Notes under the pieces: model-generated
Database searches by the model: none
What the model was told of the DNA's origin: nothing
Seen by the model: only the letters and a program-made list of their open reading frames with translations
Shown: positions 1 to 8,538 of the stretch, in pieces
Numbering within the stretch: the stretch's first letter is position 1
Layout of the letters: every line of letters begins with the position of its first letter
Translations under genes and position numbers: made by a program
NCBI RefSeq assembly: GCF_006517175.1
Contig: NZ_CP041186.1
Coordinates: forward strand, 7,653,074 to 7,717,073
From: Persicimonas caeni
GTDB taxonomy: Bacteria > Myxococcota_A > Bradymonadia > Bradymonadales > Bradymonadaceae
Reading direction: 5' to 3'
DNA: 64,000 nucleotides

Positions 1-425
1 GCGTCATCTCGGTCGCCGCCCTCACGTTCAACGTGATGTTCATCATGGCAGGCCTGGCTTCGCTGGGCGCTACGCTCACGCTGCCCGGTATCGCCGGCAT
101 CATCTTGACCGTCGGTATGGCGGTCGACGCCAACGTCATTATCTACGAGCGTATCCGCGAGGAAGTGCGCGCCGGCCGCTCGGCCTTCGAGGCGGTCAAC
201 TCGGGCTTCGACAAGGCGCTGTCGGCGGTCATGGACGCCAACATCACCACCGGCATCGCCGCGCTCGTGCTCATGCAGTACGGCACCGGCCCCGTGAAAG
301 GCTTTGCCGTTACCCTGCTCATCGGAATCGTCAGCACCATCTTCACGGCAGTCTTCATTGCCCGACTGCTCTTCGACACCTGGGGCGCCGGAAGCTCCAA
401 GAATGCTGACAGTGTCAGCATCTAA
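1..425 (+). CDS. secD: Protein translocase subunit SecD, C-terminal part (5' end outside window)
   Basis: SecD works with SecF in the inner membrane, where it uses the proton motive force to help pull proteins through SecYEG. Only about 140 C-terminal codons are here; the frame is open from base 3 and closes with TAA. Seen directly: the SecD signature GMAVDANVIIYERIREE, whose Asp lies in the fourth transmembrane helix of the family, then GPVKGFAVTLLIGIVST and a last hydrophobic helix. The following gene is secF, 57 bp downstream in the same direction, which is the usual order. The start and the large periplasmic domain lie upstream of the window. Confidence 0.95.
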   Translation, partial: VISVAALTFNVMFIMAGLASLGATLTLPGIAGIILTVGMAVDANVIIYERIREEVRAGRSAFEAVNSGFDKALSAVMDANITTGIAALVLMQYGTGPVKGFAVTLLIGIVSTIFTAVFIARLLFDTWGAGSSKNADSVSI

Positions 426-482
426 GCGTGCGGTTGTGCAATCAGACTGACTGAAGACGAAAGCTTTCGAGGAAACAATAAG

Positions 483-1661
483 ATGTTCGAACTGATTAAA
501 TCAGACACTCGCTTCGAGCTGGTCGGCAAGCAGACCAAGTTCCTGGCGTTCTCCGGCCTGCTCCTGCTAGCGAGCATCCTGGCGGTGGTCTTCATCGGGC
601 CGACCTACGGCATCGACTTCAAGGGCGGCAGTGACATCATCCTGCAGTTCGAGAAGGATGTCGAAGCCGACAACGTGCGCAAGGCCGCCGATCAGGTCCT
701 CCCCGATGTCGTGGTCCAGCGCTACGGCTCCGAAGAGGAGAACCGCTTCCTCGTCCAGACCCGCGCCGTGTCGGTCATGGACGAGAAAAAGGCCGAGAAG
801 GTCGAAAAGAACCTGCAGGGCCTGGGTGACGTCAAAAAATGGGAATGGTCCATCGAGCAGCCCAACCGCGCCGAGGTGACCTTCGCGAGCCAAGTTGACC
901 CGTCCAAGATCAAGTCGACCGTCGAGAAGGCCGACCTGCAGCATGTCGAGGTCAAGCCCATCGGCATGGACGGCATCCACCGCTACGAGATTCGCTTTGA
1001 AGACCTGCAGCGCTACGTGGTCGAGTCGTTCGCCAAAAACTTCGGCGACGCCTTCAACCCGACGACCGGCCTCGAGCGTATGGAGACCGTCGGCGCTCGC
1101 GTCGGTGAGCAGTTCCGAAACGCCGGTATCCTGTCGATTCTGGTCGCCCTGCTCTTCATCCTGATCTACATCGCCTTCCGCTTCGACGTTCGCTACGCAC
1201 CGGGCGCGGTCGCCGCGCTGGGCCACGACGTCATCATCGCGGTCGGCTTCTTCACGGTCGCCGGCATCGAAGTCTCGCTGCCCATTATCGCCGCGCTGCT
1301 GACCATCGTCGGCTACAGCCTCAACGACACCATCGTCGTGTTCGACCGTATCCGCGAGAACTTCGAGTCGTCGACCAGCGAGGGGACCGAGGAGCTGGTC
1401 AACCGCAGCCTCAACGAGACGCTCAGCCGCACGATCATCACCAGTCTGACGACCCTTCTGGCGGTCGTGGCCATCGCCGTGCTGGGTGGCGGTCTCATCC
1501 GAGACTTCGCCATCGCCCTTATCGTCGGCGTGGTCATCGGTACCTACAGCTCGGTCTTCGTCGCTTCGCCCATCATGATTCGCATGGACAACTTCCTGCG
1601 AGCGCGTCGCGAAGCAGACGAGATTCTGGAGACCCAGAAGAGCAAGACGCCCGTGGCCTGA
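483..1661 (+). CDS. secF: Protein translocase subunit SecF
   Basis: Partner of SecD in the proton-driven export complex. The 392-residue protein has an N-terminal membrane helix (about 20-40), the family motif GIDFKGGSD (43-51), a periplasmic domain, and five further C-terminal helices containing the SecF signature SLNDTIVVFDRIREN. It is somewhat longer than the E. coli protein (about 320), mainly in the periplasmic part. The ATG at 483 is preceded by GAGGAA at 469-474, eight bases away, which fixes the start. It follows secD by 57 bp and is closed by a strong hairpin terminator at 1699-1732, so secDF ends the transcript here. Stop is TGA. Confidence 0.97.
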   Translation: MFELIKSDTRFELVGKQTKFLAFSGLLLLASILAVVFIGPTYGIDFKGGSDIILQFEKDVEADNVRKAADQVLPDVVVQRYGSEEENRFLVQTRAVSVMDEKKAEKVEKNLQGLGDVKKWEWSIEQPNRAEVTFASQVDPSKIKSTVEKADLQHVEVKPIGMDGIHRYEIRFEDLQRYVVESFAKNFGDAFNPTTGLERMETVGARVGEQFRNAGILSILVALLFILIYIAFRFDVRYAPGAVAALGHDVIIAVGFFTVAGIEVSLPIIAALLTIVGYSLNDTIVVFDRIRENFESSTSEGTEELVNRSLNETLSRTIITSLTTLLAVVAIAVLGGGLIRDFAIALIVGVVIGTYSSVFVASPIMIRMDNFLRARREADEILETQKSKTPVA

Positions 1662-1698
1662 CGTAAGCCACCGCGCAGTCTCGAAGGCGCAAGCCCGC

Positions 1699-1732
1699 AA
1701 AGGCGGTCCTTTTCACAAGGACCGCCTTTTTT
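1699..1732 (+). terminator. Rho-independent terminator after secF
   Basis: Perfect 13-bp stem AAAGGCGGTCCTT (1699-1711) and AAGGACCGCCTTT (1717-1729) with a 5-base loop, ending in a run of T (1727-1732). It lies 37 bp after the secF stop and before recJ, so it separates the two transcripts. The A-rich left side would also allow some function on the minus strand, but no minus-strand gene ends here. Confidence 0.9.
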
Positions 1733-1856
1733 GCGTCCAAGACCCACGACCTCGCCGCCAGGCGCCACGCCTCCCGCCATTGCCTTTTACCGAACGGTAC
1801 ACTAGTGTTTTTCTTCGTAATCGACGAAATGTGAATGGCTACAAGCTGTTTGGTGG

Positions 1857-3632
1857 TTGATCTTGAATTCCGGGCTTCCCAGAAATCCACGGGAGTGGGT
1901 GCTCAAACGCTGCTCGTCCGAGCAGTGTGTGCGGCTGAGCCGGGAGTTCGAACTCCATCCGCTGACAGCGCGTCTGTTGGTCCAGCGCGGCATCTATGAG
2001 CCGCAGGCGGCCCACGACTTCCTCAACCCCACGCTGAGCCAGATGATCGACCCCTTCACCATGAAGGGGATGAAGCGCGCGGTGCGCGAGATGCTCGTCG
2101 CGCTCGACGGCGGTGAGCGCATCGTCATTCACGGCGATTACGACGTCGACGGGGTGTGCAGCGTGTCGGTGCTCTACACGTTTTTGCGCGCCCTGGGCGC
2201 CAACGTGGGCTACTACGTGCCGCTTCGCGACCAGGACGGCTACGGGCTCAACGCGCAGACGGTGCGCCGGCTCGCCGCCGAGGGCTGCGACCTGCTCGTG
2301 ACGACCGATTGCGGCGTGTCGAACGTCGAAGAGATCAAGCTCGCCCGCGACCTGGGCCTGCGCGTGGTCGTCATCGACCACCACAGCGTCCCGGAGGTGC
2401 TCCCGCCGGCCAACGCCATCCTCAACCCGCTCCAAATAGACTGCGACTACGCCTTCAAGGAACTCGCGGCGGTGGGCGTTGTCTTTAATTTCGTGGTCGC
2501 GCTTCGCAAGGAGCTTCGAAGCCGCGGGGTGTTTCGCCACGTGCCCGAGCCCGATGTGCGCGACCTACTCGACCTGGTCGCGCTCGGCACCATCGCCGAC
2601 GTCGTGCCGCTGGTGGGCCAGAACCGCCTGTATGTCCATCACGGCCTCGACATCCTCGCCCAGCGCAAGCGCGCGGGCGTCTCAGCGCTCCTAGAGCGCG
2701 TCTCGCGGCCCGAGAGCGGTGTGAACACCCAGACGGTCAGCTTCGGGCTCGCGCCGCGTCTCAACGCCGCTGGGCGCCTCGGCGACGCGTCCATTTGCGT
2801 GGAGCTTTTGACCACGCGCAGCTACCGCAAGGCGCTCGAGCTGGCCAAAAGGCTCGAGGCGCTCAACGGCGACCGGCAGGAGCTCGAGCGCGGCATCCTC
2901 GGGTCCGCCCTGCCCCAGGCGCAGTCGCAGGTCGACGCGCTGCGGAAGATTCTGGTGGTGGCCGGTGTTGATTGGCCGCGGGGTGTGCTCGGCATCGTGG
3001 CCAGCCGCCTCATGGATCGCTTCCACCGACCGACCATCATGGTCGGCATCGAGGACGGCGAAGCCAAAGGCAGCGCGCGAAGCATCGAGGGTGTCGATAT
3101 TCTGAGCATCCTCGACGAGTCCGCCGAACTGTTGAGCACCTACGGCGGCCACACCTCGGCGGCGGGCTTATCGTTCGTGGCCGAGAACCTTGAGGAGCTT
3201 CGCGACAGCCTCAACGAGGCCGCCGACCGGCTCCTCGACGCCGAGCCGCTGCCCAAGCCGAGCGTGCGCCTCGACGGTGAAGTCGAGCTTGGAAGCCTCG
3301 ACGATCGGTTCGTGCGCGACCTCAAGCGCCTCGAGCCTTTTGGCACCGGCAACCGCGAGCCCATCTTTTTGGCGCCGCAGAGTCAGGCGTCGCGAGTGCG
3401 CGTGGTCGGGACCAATCACCTGCGCGCACGCTTTCGCGACGGCACCGGTGCCCTCGACGGCATCGGCTTTTCGCTGGCCGGGCTCGAGCCGTTGTTGAGC
3501 GACTCGGTCGCCATCGCCTTCTCGCCTCGTTACTCGGTCTTTCGCGGCCGGGGACGGCTCGAGATGCACATCAAAGACATTCGAAGCGCCTCGGAGACCA
3601 TTCCGGACCGCATCGAGCAAATTGAGCACTGA
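1857..3632 (+). CDS. recJ: Single-stranded-DNA-specific 5'-3' exonuclease RecJ
   Basis: RecJ degrades single-stranded DNA 5' to 3' in RecFOR recombination, mismatch repair and base excision repair. The DHH-phosphoesterase core is clear: IHGDYDVDG (residues 91-99), TTDCGVSN (149-156), VVIDHHSVPE (171-180), and the DHHA1 motif TYGGHTSAAG near 427-437. The Asp and His residues that bind Mn2+ are all present. A C-terminal OB-like region follows, and the 591-residue length fits the family. The start is uncertain: the frame opens with TTG at 1857, but a GTG at 1899 (residue 15, 'WVLKR', where many RecJ proteins begin) is equally possible. No strong Shine-Dalgarno sequence supports either. An 8-bp gap to the next gene suggests cotranscription. 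Confidence 0.95.
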   Translation: MILNSGLPRNPREWVLKRCSSEQCVRLSREFELHPLTARLLVQRGIYEPQAAHDFLNPTLSQMIDPFTMKGMKRAVREMLVALDGGERIVIHGDYDVDGVCSVSVLYTFLRALGANVGYYVPLRDQDGYGLNAQTVRRLAAEGCDLLVTTDCGVSNVEEIKLARDLGLRVVVIDHHSVPEVLPPANAILNPLQIDCDYAFKELAAVGVVFNFVVALRKELRSRGVFRHVPEPDVRDLLDLVALGTIADVVPLVGQNRLYVHHGLDILAQRKRAGVSALLERVSRPESGVNTQTVSFGLAPRLNAAGRLGDASICVELLTTRSYRKALELAKRLEALNGDRQELERGILGSALPQAQSQVDALRKILVVAGVDWPRGVLGIVASRLMDRFHRPTIMVGIEDGEAKGSARSIEGVDILSILDESAELLSTYGGHTSAAGLSFVAENLEELRDSLNEAADRLLDAEPLPKPSVRLDGEVELGSLDDRFVRDLKRLEPFGTGNREPIFLAPQSQASRVRVVGTNHLRARFRDGTGALDGIGFSLAGLEPLLSDSVAIAFSPRYSVFRGRGRLEMHIKDIRSASETIPDRIEQIEH

Positions 3633-3639
3633 GTAGCAC

Positions 3640-3879
3640 ATGGCTAGACGCCGACGCCGCATCCCACGCAAGAAGAACAGCCGCTGGCTCATCCTCGCCC
3701 AGGTCCTCACCCTGGTCGGTGTGCTGGTGTTCATCCTCCTCTTCCGCGACCTCATCGCCAACGGAGCCGGAGAGGCGTTCGGGTCGTTCGGGCCGACGGA
3801 CGTCAAGGTCGAGAAGCCCGTCGAGACGGAGAAGCCTGCCGAGCAGGCTGCGCCTACGAAGGGCGCCCAGCCAGATTGA
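3640..3879 (+). CDS. Small single-pass membrane protein, unknown function
   Basis: A 79-residue protein that starts 7 bp after the recJ stop, so it is probably cotranscribed with recJ. It has a strongly basic N-terminus (MARRRRRIPRKK), one hydrophobic helix at about 17-37, and a Pro/Glu/Lys-rich tail. The positive-inside rule predicts a cytoplasmic N-terminus with the tail outside the membrane. I do not recognise the family. It is the first of three neighbouring genes that encode an N-terminal helix followed by a low-complexity tail, so the three may act together at the envelope; that is inference from context only. Confidence 0.6.
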   Translation: MARRRRRIPRKKNSRWLILAQVLTLVGVLVFILLFRDLIANGAGEAFGSFGPTDVKVEKPVETEKPAEQAAPTKGAQPD

Positions 3880-3994
3880 CACGCCCCACCTAAACCTCTG
3901 ATGACACTGAAGTTTTCGTGTCCATCTTTTCTCTGCAACGCGTCGGTGCGCCCGGCGCGTGGCGATTCGCTACGCAGTGGAGCAGGAGGACGCG

Positions 3995-4885
3995 ATGCCC
4001 AAATCCCTCTCGACCGGGCTGACGCTTTTGATGTTGGCCGGCGTCGCGCTGGCGGGGCTGGCAGGTTGGAATCTGCTCGCCCAACAGAGCGCGCAGACAC
4101 AAACCGCCCAAAATCAGGCGGGCCAGAATCAGGCGGACCAGCAGGATGGCGCCGACGAGCCGTTCAACGTTCGGATTCACGGAAATGAGACGTTTATCGA
4201 CGGCCAGCGGGTAGGTGCGGAGTCCGGCCAGCAGCAGACACAGCAGCAGACACAGCAGCCCCCACAGAACCAGCAGACCCAGCAGACCCAGCAGAACCAG
4301 CAGCAGGCGGTCGGCGGCGGCCCTGTCGACGCGCAGCCGCCGCAAAATGGGCAGCAACAAACGCAACAAACGCAACAAACTCAACAAGCACCACAGCCCC
4401 CACAAACCGGCCCCCAACAGCAGACCGACGGCCAGATGCTCTCGCCCGACCAAGTCCAGGGTGAGTTTCAGCAAGACCAACTCCAGCAACAACTCGAGCA
4501 GCGCGCCGCCGAGCTCGACGGGCGCGAGCAGGCGCTCAATGAGCGCGAGCAGGCCCTCGACGAACGCGAGGCGAGCCTCGACGAGCGCGAGACCGAGCTC
4601 GAGCAGTGGCAGGCGGACCTGGAGGCCTGGGAGGCCGAGCTGGAGGACGAGACCGCCGCGCTCGAGCAGCAGACGGGGGCCGCGCAGCAGCCGTCCGGTC
4701 CTCCGAGCCTGGGCATCATCGACACCTCCCAGGGCACCGTGCAGCAGTACGAGTACGACGTGCCGTCGGGGACGGTGATCGAGGAGCGTCCGGCGCTCGA
4801 GCGCCCGGCGCCGCGAGAGCCTACCCCGCCGATGAGACCGGGAGAAGAAGACGCGCCATACTGGATCTTCTACGGCTACTACTGA
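3995..4885 (+). CDS. Membrane-anchored Gln-rich coiled-coil protein, unknown function
   Basis: A 296-residue protein with an N-terminal hydrophobic segment (about 7-30, signal peptide or anchor), a long Gln/Thr-rich low-complexity stretch (about 35-150), a highly regular charged coiled coil built on REQALDEREASLDERE-type heptads (about 165-220), and a C-terminal part ending in aromatic residues (YGYY). The ATG at 3995 is chosen over an upstream ATG at 3959 because AGGAGGA lies directly before it (3984-3990) and because the hydrophobic segment then becomes N-terminal. The coding DNA carries long CAG/CAA runs that may be unstable. No family recognised. The next gene starts 13 bp downstream and has the same anchor-plus-disordered-tail design. 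Confidence 0.75.
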   Translation: MPKSLSTGLTLLMLAGVALAGLAGWNLLAQQSAQTQTAQNQAGQNQADQQDGADEPFNVRIHGNETFIDGQRVGAESGQQQTQQQTQQPPQNQQTQQTQQNQQQAVGGGPVDAQPPQNGQQQTQQTQQTQQAPQPPQTGPQQQTDGQMLSPDQVQGEFQQDQLQQQLEQRAAELDGREQALNEREQALDEREASLDERETELEQWQADLEAWEAELEDETAALEQQTGAAQQPSGPPSLGIIDTSQGTVQQYEYDVPSGTVIEERPALERPAPREPTPPMRPGEEDAPYWIFYGYY

Positions 4886-4898
4886 TTGAGGGGGAACA

Positions 4899-5720
4899 AT
4901 GAGAGATTTCCTGACCTCGACAACGGGCGTGATGGCCGCCGTCTTGCTGGTACTGGTGGCGGTGGGGATCTGGGCCATCTTCGCCGAGGATGACCCCGAG
5001 CAGGCGCAGCGCTACGACGACGCCACCCAGGTCGAAGAGCCGCGCGCAGTGGGCGGTGGGCCGATCGAAGGCGACGAGTCGCAGACCGACGGCGAGGAGC
5101 CCGACACCGAGCCCGACACCGAGCCGGACGAGCTCGATGAGCCCGATCTGGAAACGCCAGAAGCCGACCGAGAGCCATCGACTGAGGAGCCCGACGAGTA
5201 CGACCCCCAGATCGACCCCCAACAGCCTATGTCCGAGCCGCAGCCGCCTGGTCCACCGCCCGACGAAGTCCCGGAAGGCGCCGATGCAGATCAGGAGGCC
5301 GCCTTTCGCGCCGACACGGCCCCCGAGGCCGAGGTCATCGCCGTCGAGCCCGCCGATAGTCCATCTCCTCGCGAGGGAGGCGGCCCGCTCGACGACGAGC
5401 AAACCGGCGACGAGCAGACCGCCGACGAGAACGACGAAGATGCTCGAGCCATCGAGGAGGAGCAAACAGAAGAGCCGCCCGAAGAGGATCAAGGAGGCAC
5501 GGAGCATCTCGACGAGGGACGCACCACCGAGCCCACCCAACCCCAACAGGTCGAGGACCTGATGGAGCAGCTCCAGCGCGAGGAGAGCGGCGGCCAAGTC
5601 GACCCTGACCGACGAGCCCCGATTCCACCGCCGTCCGAGTCACCCAGCGCCGACGAGCCGATGATCGACCGCCCCAGCCTGCGCTCGGCGCCGAGACCGT
5701 CTCGGCCCGGTGAGGAGTGA
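4899..5720 (+). CDS. Membrane-anchored acidic, disordered protein, unknown function
   Basis: A 273-residue protein with one N-terminal helix (about 10-28) and then some 240 residues rich in Glu, Asp and Pro with no hydrophobic core, so probably disordered and strongly negative. GGGGG lies just before the ATG. It follows the Gln-rich coiled-coil gene by 13 bp and is likely in the same transcript. The orientation is probably N-terminus inside, acidic tail in the periplasm. No family recognised. The strict three-base periodicity and the tidy spacing argue for a real gene despite the low complexity. Confidence 0.7.
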   Translation: MRDFLTSTTGVMAAVLLVLVAVGIWAIFAEDDPEQAQRYDDATQVEEPRAVGGGPIEGDESQTDGEEPDTEPDTEPDELDEPDLETPEADREPSTEEPDEYDPQIDPQQPMSEPQPPGPPPDEVPEGADADQEAAFRADTAPEAEVIAVEPADSPSPREGGGPLDDEQTGDEQTADENDEDARAIEEEQTEEPPEEDQGGTEHLDEGRTTEPTQPQQVEDLMEQLQREESGGQVDPDRRAPIPPPSESPSADEPMIDRPSLRSAPRPSRPGEE

Positions 5721-5818
5721 GCTCCCTTCAAGCTTTACGTGAGGATCTGGCACCCCGCGCGGAGCAGGAGCAAGTCAAAGCACTCGCACCGAAAGACGAA
5801 AGCCCTCCGTTTTTGCAT

Positions 5819-7282
5819 TTAGTTTCGGCACGAGCGCCTCCGCGTCGCCCCGAACAGCACAATCACCAGTATCCAGCCCGCCCCGATCGGGGCTCCGGCC
5901 GTGCTGCTGCATCCGCCCTGCCCTGCACTCGATTTGGCTGTGTCAACACCGGCGTCCATCTCATCTCCGGCGTCCGATTCTCCGGCGTCGCTCGCGCCGG
6001 TATCCGAGCTCTCGGGCGCTTTGCACTCCCCATACAAGCAGTCATCGCTCGCACAGTCCGCGTCGACTCTGCACGCCGAGCCGTCCTCGCCGGGCATGGC
6101 GATCGTCTGAATGTACAGTGGCGTACGGGTGTCGCGATCCCTGTCCCGGATGACGAAGCTCACGTAAAAGCCGCCTTCGGGACGAATCGCGTAGCTTTGG
6201 ACGGCGTGAGTTTGGCCGTCGAGCACAGGCTGGAGCGGATCGCTTTCGATCCAGCGCCACTGTTGGTCGAGGCGCACGATCCCGGTCGAGGTCACCTCGG
6301 GCGCCACGGTGAACTCGACGCGCATCGCCCTATGGCCGCCCTGCTCGATGGGGGGCTGAAGATCGACGATATCGGGATCGTCGTACGACACCAGAATCTC
6401 GGTCGCGCCCGTCTCGTCGACGGCGGCGAGCCGCCAGATATCGGCGTCGCGCTACACGAGCTCCCGCCATACCGCCACGATTCGCTCGCCGGTGCCGTCC
6501 AGCTCGAGGTCTTCAACCAGCCCCGTCGATTCGTCCTCGTCGGTCTGATGCTCGAAGGTCGTCGCTTCGAACGCATCGGTGTCCATCGTCGGCCGAAATG
6601 CTGTAAATTGCGGCTGAGCAAATTGATCGTTTTCGTCCAGGTGCGCCAGCACGCAGTAGTCGTCGGTGCACGCCAAGCCCTTGATCTGCCCGTCGATGTC
6701 CTCGAGCACGTACTCGTGCGTCTGCACTCCCGAGGGGCCGGCGTAGGCGACGACGACGCGGGGCGGGTCGAACTCGTTGAGCTGCCTCGCCGTCACATGC
6801 AGCGTTCGCCAGCGCGCTGCGTCTACGAAAATTTCGACGAAGCGATTATTCAGCCCGCTCAACATCGGCGTCACGCTCAGCCGGTCGCCGCAACGCTGCA
6901 GCTCGACGGTCGTGAGATCGTAGACGGTCCACCCTATTGGCACCGGCGCAGTCGCCTCGTCGCAATGGGAGTTCATCGCCTGCAACGCGACGTCGTCGAG
7001 CTCGACGGTGGACCCCTCGACCGGAGCGCCGGCAGGGGTCAGCGCCGCGGCAAAGAGGCCTACAGAGTCGTTCGCCACCTTGTCCCAAACGACGATTGGC
7101 CCATCCTCGGTGCGATACAGCTTGCTACACCGCATGTTGGCGGGATTGACCTCGTGAGCCTCACCGACGCGCAACGCCGGCTCGGCGGTCGCGGTCGCAG
7201 TGGGGAGTGTCCAGACCAGCAGGCTCACCACAGCGAACGCGGCGAGGCGGCAGGTGCGAATATGATTGGGCGTCGGGATCAT
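5819..7282 (-). pseudogene. MYXO-CTERM surface protein interrupted by an in-frame TAG
   Basis: One minus-strand frame of 488 codons broken only by TAG at 6452-6454 (codon 277). It encodes a signal peptide (MIPTPNHIRTCRLAAFAVVS), a body ending in a CRVDADCASDDCLYGEC motif, an Asp/Ala/Ser linker, and a MYXO-CTERM-like tail (GGCSS, hydrophobic helix, RRRSCRN). Both halves match the intact paralogue at 8539-11223: LRVGEAHEV against LRAGQAFEV near the N-terminus, CTDDYCVLA against CTDTYCVVA before the stop, and TGIVRLDQQWR against TGVVRLDSRWQ after it. The frame is preserved through the stop. Relative to the paralogue about 400 internal residues are missing. Most likely a recent nonsense mutant; a sequencing error or amber readthrough cannot be excluded. 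Product function unknown, expected at the cell surface. Confidence 0.78.
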
Positions 7283-7386
7283 CGGGCCCTCATTGCTTCG
7301 GAGAGAGTCACGGGGCCGAGGATAAGGAAGCAAAAGGCGAAGCGCCACTCATGCATCTCTACCGCGTGGCTGCCGATGACACAGGA

Positions 7387-7554
7387 CAGCTGTCGACGCT
7401 CGGGGGCGGCGCCGTCCGGCGCTCGAGCCGACCGAAGCATTTTGGCGGCGGAGCGCTCGGCCTGTCGAGGCGATTCGACCACCTTGCAGCCGGAAGCTTC
7501 CGGCCTTCGCGACAGTTGGAGCATTTTTTTGGCGGAGGCGCCCGGCGACCGATT
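7387..7554. repeat. Four tandem copies of a 42-bp repeat
   Basis: Units at 7387-7428, 7429-7470, 7471-7512 and 7513-7554 keep an exact 42-bp period but differ in sequence. They line up best as 14-codon blocks: in the plus frame each reads roughly R-x-x-H-F-G-G-G-A-x-x-x-S-R (RPKHFGGGALGLSR is the clearest). Both strands are open here, so the repeat could be the remnant of a repetitive protein or a non-coding array. It occupies the 457-bp gap between the broken MYXO-CTERM gene and the DUF4142 lipoprotein, where I see no convincing gene. Confidence 0.8.
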
Positions 7555-7560
7555 ACCGGC

Positions 7561-7612
7561 TCCGTGACCGGGACCGTGACCGTGACCGTGTCCGGCTCCG
7601 TGACCGCGACTG
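7561..7612. repeat. Degenerate hexanucleotide repeat (GTGACC type)
   Basis: About eight imperfect copies of a GTGACC/GTGTCC hexamer, directly after the 42-bp repeats. As both periods are multiples of three, length changes would keep any overlapping frame open. It lies 130 bp upstream of the DUF4142 lipoprotein start. Confidence 0.7.
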
Positions 7613-7739
7613 GAAAACGCGACCGTAAACGCCTGCCCCAGTTCGCCTTTCTCCTGCTCGAACACACATTTGCAGAGGTGCCGGCGCCCATTCACCGCGC
7701 CGGCTTCTGTAATCTCCATTTTTGAAGGGGGAGGCAAAC

Positions 7740-8447
7740 ATGAAGAAGCGACGCATTGTACAACTTCTCGCGCTCGTGTTGACCGTGGCCATGGGCACCT
7801 TTGGCTGCGCGACCGGCGGCGAGGAGACAGAGACGACGATGGAGCCGTCGGAGCCGACCGCCCAGCAGATGCAGGCGATGGACTCCGGCCAGATTCTCTA
7901 TGTGCTCCAGACCGTTAACGACGCCGAGATTTCGCAGGCGCGCATGGCGATGAGGCGCTCACAGAACCCGGAGATCCAGACGACCGCCGAGATGATCATC
8001 GCGGATCACCAGGCGCTCAATCAGCGCATCCAGGACGTGGCCGAGCAGACCGATGCTCAGATGTCGGAGAGCCAGCTGAGCCGCGACATCTCGAACAAGG
8101 TGTCGCAGGTCGAGCAGCGCCTCGAGGGGCTGTCGGGCGAGGAGTTCGACCGCGAGTTTATGCGGTCGCAGGTCGAGCTGCACGATATCGCGCTGTCGAC
8201 GGCGCAGAACGAGTTGATGCCGGCGGCGCAGGACGCCCAGGTCCAGCAGGTGCTCTCCGATGCGTCGACCCGCTTCGAGCAACATCTGACGCTGGCTCGC
8301 CAGGGCTACCAGCAGATGCAAGACGAGGCGATTGGCGGTGGTCCCGAGGAGGACCAAGAGAAGATGGATCGTGACGAGATCGAGCAGGACGAGATCGACG
8401 AAGACGAGATGGACAAGGAGAAGATGGACGACGATCAGTGGCAGTGA
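7740..8447 (+). CDS. DUF4142 domain lipoprotein
   Basis: A 235-residue lipoprotein. The N-terminus is MKKRRIVQLLALVLTVAMG followed by TFGC, a lipobox with Cys23. Residues about 50-190 match the DUF4142 pattern: ferritin-like helices with QMQAMDSGQILYVLQTVND, AEMIIADHQALNQRIQDV and a C-terminal FEQHLTLARQGYQQM helix. The family is common in outer-layer proteins of Proteobacteria and its biochemical role is not settled. A 40-residue tail rich in Asp, Glu, Lys and Met is extra. The ATG at 7740 is chosen because AGGGGGAGG precedes it; an ATG 18 bp upstream is ignored because it would add residues before the signal peptide. The gene stands alone between repeats. Confidence 0.88.
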   Translation: MKKRRIVQLLALVLTVAMGTFGCATGGEETETTMEPSEPTAQQMQAMDSGQILYVLQTVNDAEISQARMAMRRSQNPEIQTTAEMIIADHQALNQRIQDVAEQTDAQMSESQLSRDISNKVSQVEQRLEGLSGEEFDREFMRSQVELHDIALSTAQNELMPAAQDAQVQQVLSDASTRFEQHLTLARQGYQQMQDEAIGGGPEEDQEKMDRDEIEQDEIDEDEMDKEKMDDDQWQ

Positions 8448-8459
8448 CCGGGATTCGGC

Positions 8460-8530
8460 GCGAGGGCATCCATGGCTTCAATACGAGGGCAAGATGCCCC
8501 TCACCGATTCGACGAGGGCCAAATGCCCTC
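8460..8530. repeat. Two to three units of the GAGGGC...GCCC(T)C palindrome
   Basis: GAGGGCAAGATGCCCCTC (8485-8502) and GAGGGCCAAATGCCCTC (8514-8530), with a partial unit GCGAGGGCATC near 8460. They belong to the same family as the seven-unit array at 11309-11512. They lie between the DUF4142 gene and the 3' end of the MYXO-CTERM gene, so the family brackets that gene on both sides. Confidence 0.75.
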
Positions 8531-8538
8531 GCGCCGAC

